DNA from: Candidatus Ryanbacteria bacterium
GTDB lineage: Bacteria > Patescibacteriota > Minisyncoccia > Ryanbacterales > GWA2-47-10b
Length of the DNA: 5,168 bases
Direction of reading: 5' to 3'
Assembly (NCBI GenBank): GCA_943354465.1
Contig: CALRCC010000040.1
Coordinates: 1-5,168 of the forward strand
Below are positions 4,095 to 5,168 of the stretch, piece after piece. The position numbers and the translations under genes were made by a program. The first letter of the stretch is position 1. Every line of letters starts with the position of its first letter. The notes beneath the pieces are model-generated. The model saw nothing but the letters and a program-made list of their open reading frames with translations. It made no database searches and was not told the origin of the DNA.

Positions 4095-5168
4095 ATGCAC
4101 AAGCGAATAACCATTCATGATCCGCAAGAGGCGGATTTGTTAAAAGAATTAGAAGGCAGACAAGACATCAAGGCAGAAAGGATAAAAAGAATGTTAAAAC
4201 TGCCAGACCTTACCAAAAAGGACTTGTCTCCCGTAAAAATTTTGTTTGACCAAATAGTCGGATTACCTCGTTTTGACGGTTTTGATATAGTCGATTTTCC
4301 TAAAATTGTGTCTATAAAAGACAATTTTGATTTGCTCAATACGCCTCCAGATCATCCGAGCAGGGGGGAGACTGATACCTATTATATAAATGAACAGCAA
4401 CTCTTAAGAACGCAGATGACTGCCTTCTGGGCGTACTACTTGCGTGACAAAGATGTTTTGCAAAAACTCGAGGCAACTGGTCAGATAGCCGCGCTCTCGC
4501 CAGGTATTGTATTTCGCAAAGATGAAATTGATAGACATCATTTTCCCGCCTTCCATCAGATTGATGGACTTTTGATTTGCAAGAAAGAGAAAAAAGTTAT
4601 CACACAGCAAGATCTCAAAGATGTTCAGGTAGATCTAGCGCGTGGGCTATTTGGCAAAGATATTGAGTACAAGTTTCTGGATGACAATTTTCCATATACA
4701 ATCGAGAGTCTTGAGATGGATATTATGTTCAACGGCGACTGGTTGGAGGTCAATGGCGCAGGGCTCGTCAATCCTATTGTTTTGAAAAATTTTGGATTAG
4801 ATCCAGATGTATACAATGGCTGGGCTTTCGGTTTTGGCGACAGACTTGCTATGATAAAAATGGAAATCCCCGATATCAGGATTTTGTGGTCTGACGACCC
4901 GCGTATAACAAGCCAGTTTAAAGATATCAACAGCAGATATAAAGCGGTTAGCAAGTTTCCATCTATCGCTCGAGACATATCGTTTGTTATTGATAAATCA
5001 ATCAGCTTAAACAATTACTACGAGATTATAAGAGATTTCGCAGAAAACCTAATTGAAGAAGTACAGCTTATTGACGAGTATGAGGATTCTGGCAAATTTG
5101 GAGCTGACAAAAAATCTTACACATTTCGCATCGTATACAGATCTTTGGAGCGAACGCTAACTCACGAT
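4095..5168 (+). CDS. Single-chain phenylalanyl-tRNA synthetase (PheS core plus FDX-ACB), 3' end missing
   Basis: The frame is open for 358 codons to the window edge. The product should attach phenylalanine to tRNA-Phe. Residues about 45-275 match the PheS class II catalytic core. Landmarks are NFDLLNTPPDHPSR, LLRTQMT (103-109), motif 2 from VFRKDE to RHHFPAFHQ (139-155), EMDIMF and WLEVNGAG (207-223), GWAFGFGDR (motif 3, Arg250), and IPDIRILWSDDPR. Residues about 285-358 match an FDX-ACB anticodon-binding domain (KFPSIARDISFVI, LIEEVQLIDEYE, RIVYRSLERTLTHD). Bacteria normally carry that domain at the end of PheT; here it follows the catalytic core directly, as in the mitochondrial monomer. 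The N-terminal extension is short (about 45 residues) and lacks the long coiled coil of bacterial PheS. Motif 3 is one residue short, and motif 2 has FHQID where FHQ-x-E is usual. An in-frame ATG at 4071 is the alternative start. Roughly 40-50 C-terminal residues are probably missing. Confidence 0.9.
   Translation, partial: MHKRITIHDPQEADLLKELEGRQDIKAERIKRMLKLPDLTKKDLSPVKILFDQIVGLPRFDGFDIVDFPKIVSIKDNFDLLNTPPDHPSRGETDTYYINEQQLLRTQMTAFWAYYLRDKDVLQKLEATGQIAALSPGIVFRKDEIDRHHFPAFHQIDGLLICKKEKKVITQQDLKDVQVDLARGLFGKDIEYKFLDDNFPYTIESLEMDIMFNGDWLEVNGAGLVNPIVLKNFGLDPDVYNGWAFGFGDRLAMIKMEIPDIRILWSDDPRITSQFKDINSRYKAVSKFPSIARDISFVIDKSISLNNYYEIIRDFAENLIEEVQLIDEYEDSGKFGADKKSYTFRIVYRSLERTLTHD

Noticed and set aside
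3872..4114. Minus-strand 80-residue frame across the tRNA genes, with TGFEPA and AGIEPAT segments
   Set aside because: These peptides are the well-known artefact of translating tRNA T arms backwards. Two convincing tRNAs occupy the region.
4115..5014. Three minus-strand frames opposite the PheRS gene
   Set aside because: The plus strand encodes continuous conserved PheRS sequence here. The antisense frames have no features.
1..5168. Alternative genetic code with TGA as Gly, known in some Patescibacteria lineages
   Set aside because: All long genes read through conserved regions without in-frame TGA and end in TAA or TAG. Nothing requires recoding, although no TGA stop is seen either.

Overview
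The window looks like chromosomal DNA from a Candidate Phyla Radiation (Patescibacteria) bacterium, most likely Parcubacteria-like. This is inferred from gene style and not proven. The pilin proteins are short and of the type common in those genomes. Genes are tightly packed, and most starts lack a Shine-Dalgarno site. One tRNA has no encoded CCA. A pilM-like gene sits among minor pilins instead of next to pilN and pilO. All five visible stop codons are TAA or TAG, and the long frames contain no internal TGA, so the standard bacterial code fits.

Bases 1-3213 hold four same-strand genes spaced 1, 4 and 10 nt apart, probably one operon for type IV pilus parts. The first is the 3' part of a secreted beta-propeller protein with seven visible blade motifs and a beta-rich C-terminal module. 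It is followed by a PilW/GspJ-like minor pilin, a PilX-like minor pilin and a PilM-like actin-fold ATPase. A beta-propeller encoded beside PilW- and PilX-like genes recalls the proteobacterial minor pilin/PilY1 arrangement. I infer that the propeller may be exposed at the pilus tip or cell surface. The propeller gene contains a 240-bp tandem duplication, about 91% identical, whose differences cluster in one loop.

Bases 3214-3754 hold a separately promoted type IV pilin with a classical KG/FTLIELL cleavage site. Its -10 box lies so close to the ATG that the mRNA is probably leaderless. A perfect DnaA-box 9-mer lies just upstream of this promoter.

Bases 3832-4014 hold two tRNA genes: tRNA-Met(CAT), elongator-type or possibly Ile2, and tRNA-Asp(GTC).

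Bases 4095-5168 hold a phenylalanyl-tRNA synthetase that runs off the right edge. It joins a PheS-type class II catalytic core directly to an FDX-ACB anticodon-binding domain. This is the layout of the single-chain mitochondrial enzyme, not of the usual bacterial alpha2-beta2 PheS/PheT enzyme. It is the most unusual finding in the window. Its motif 3 is also one residue shorter than expected.
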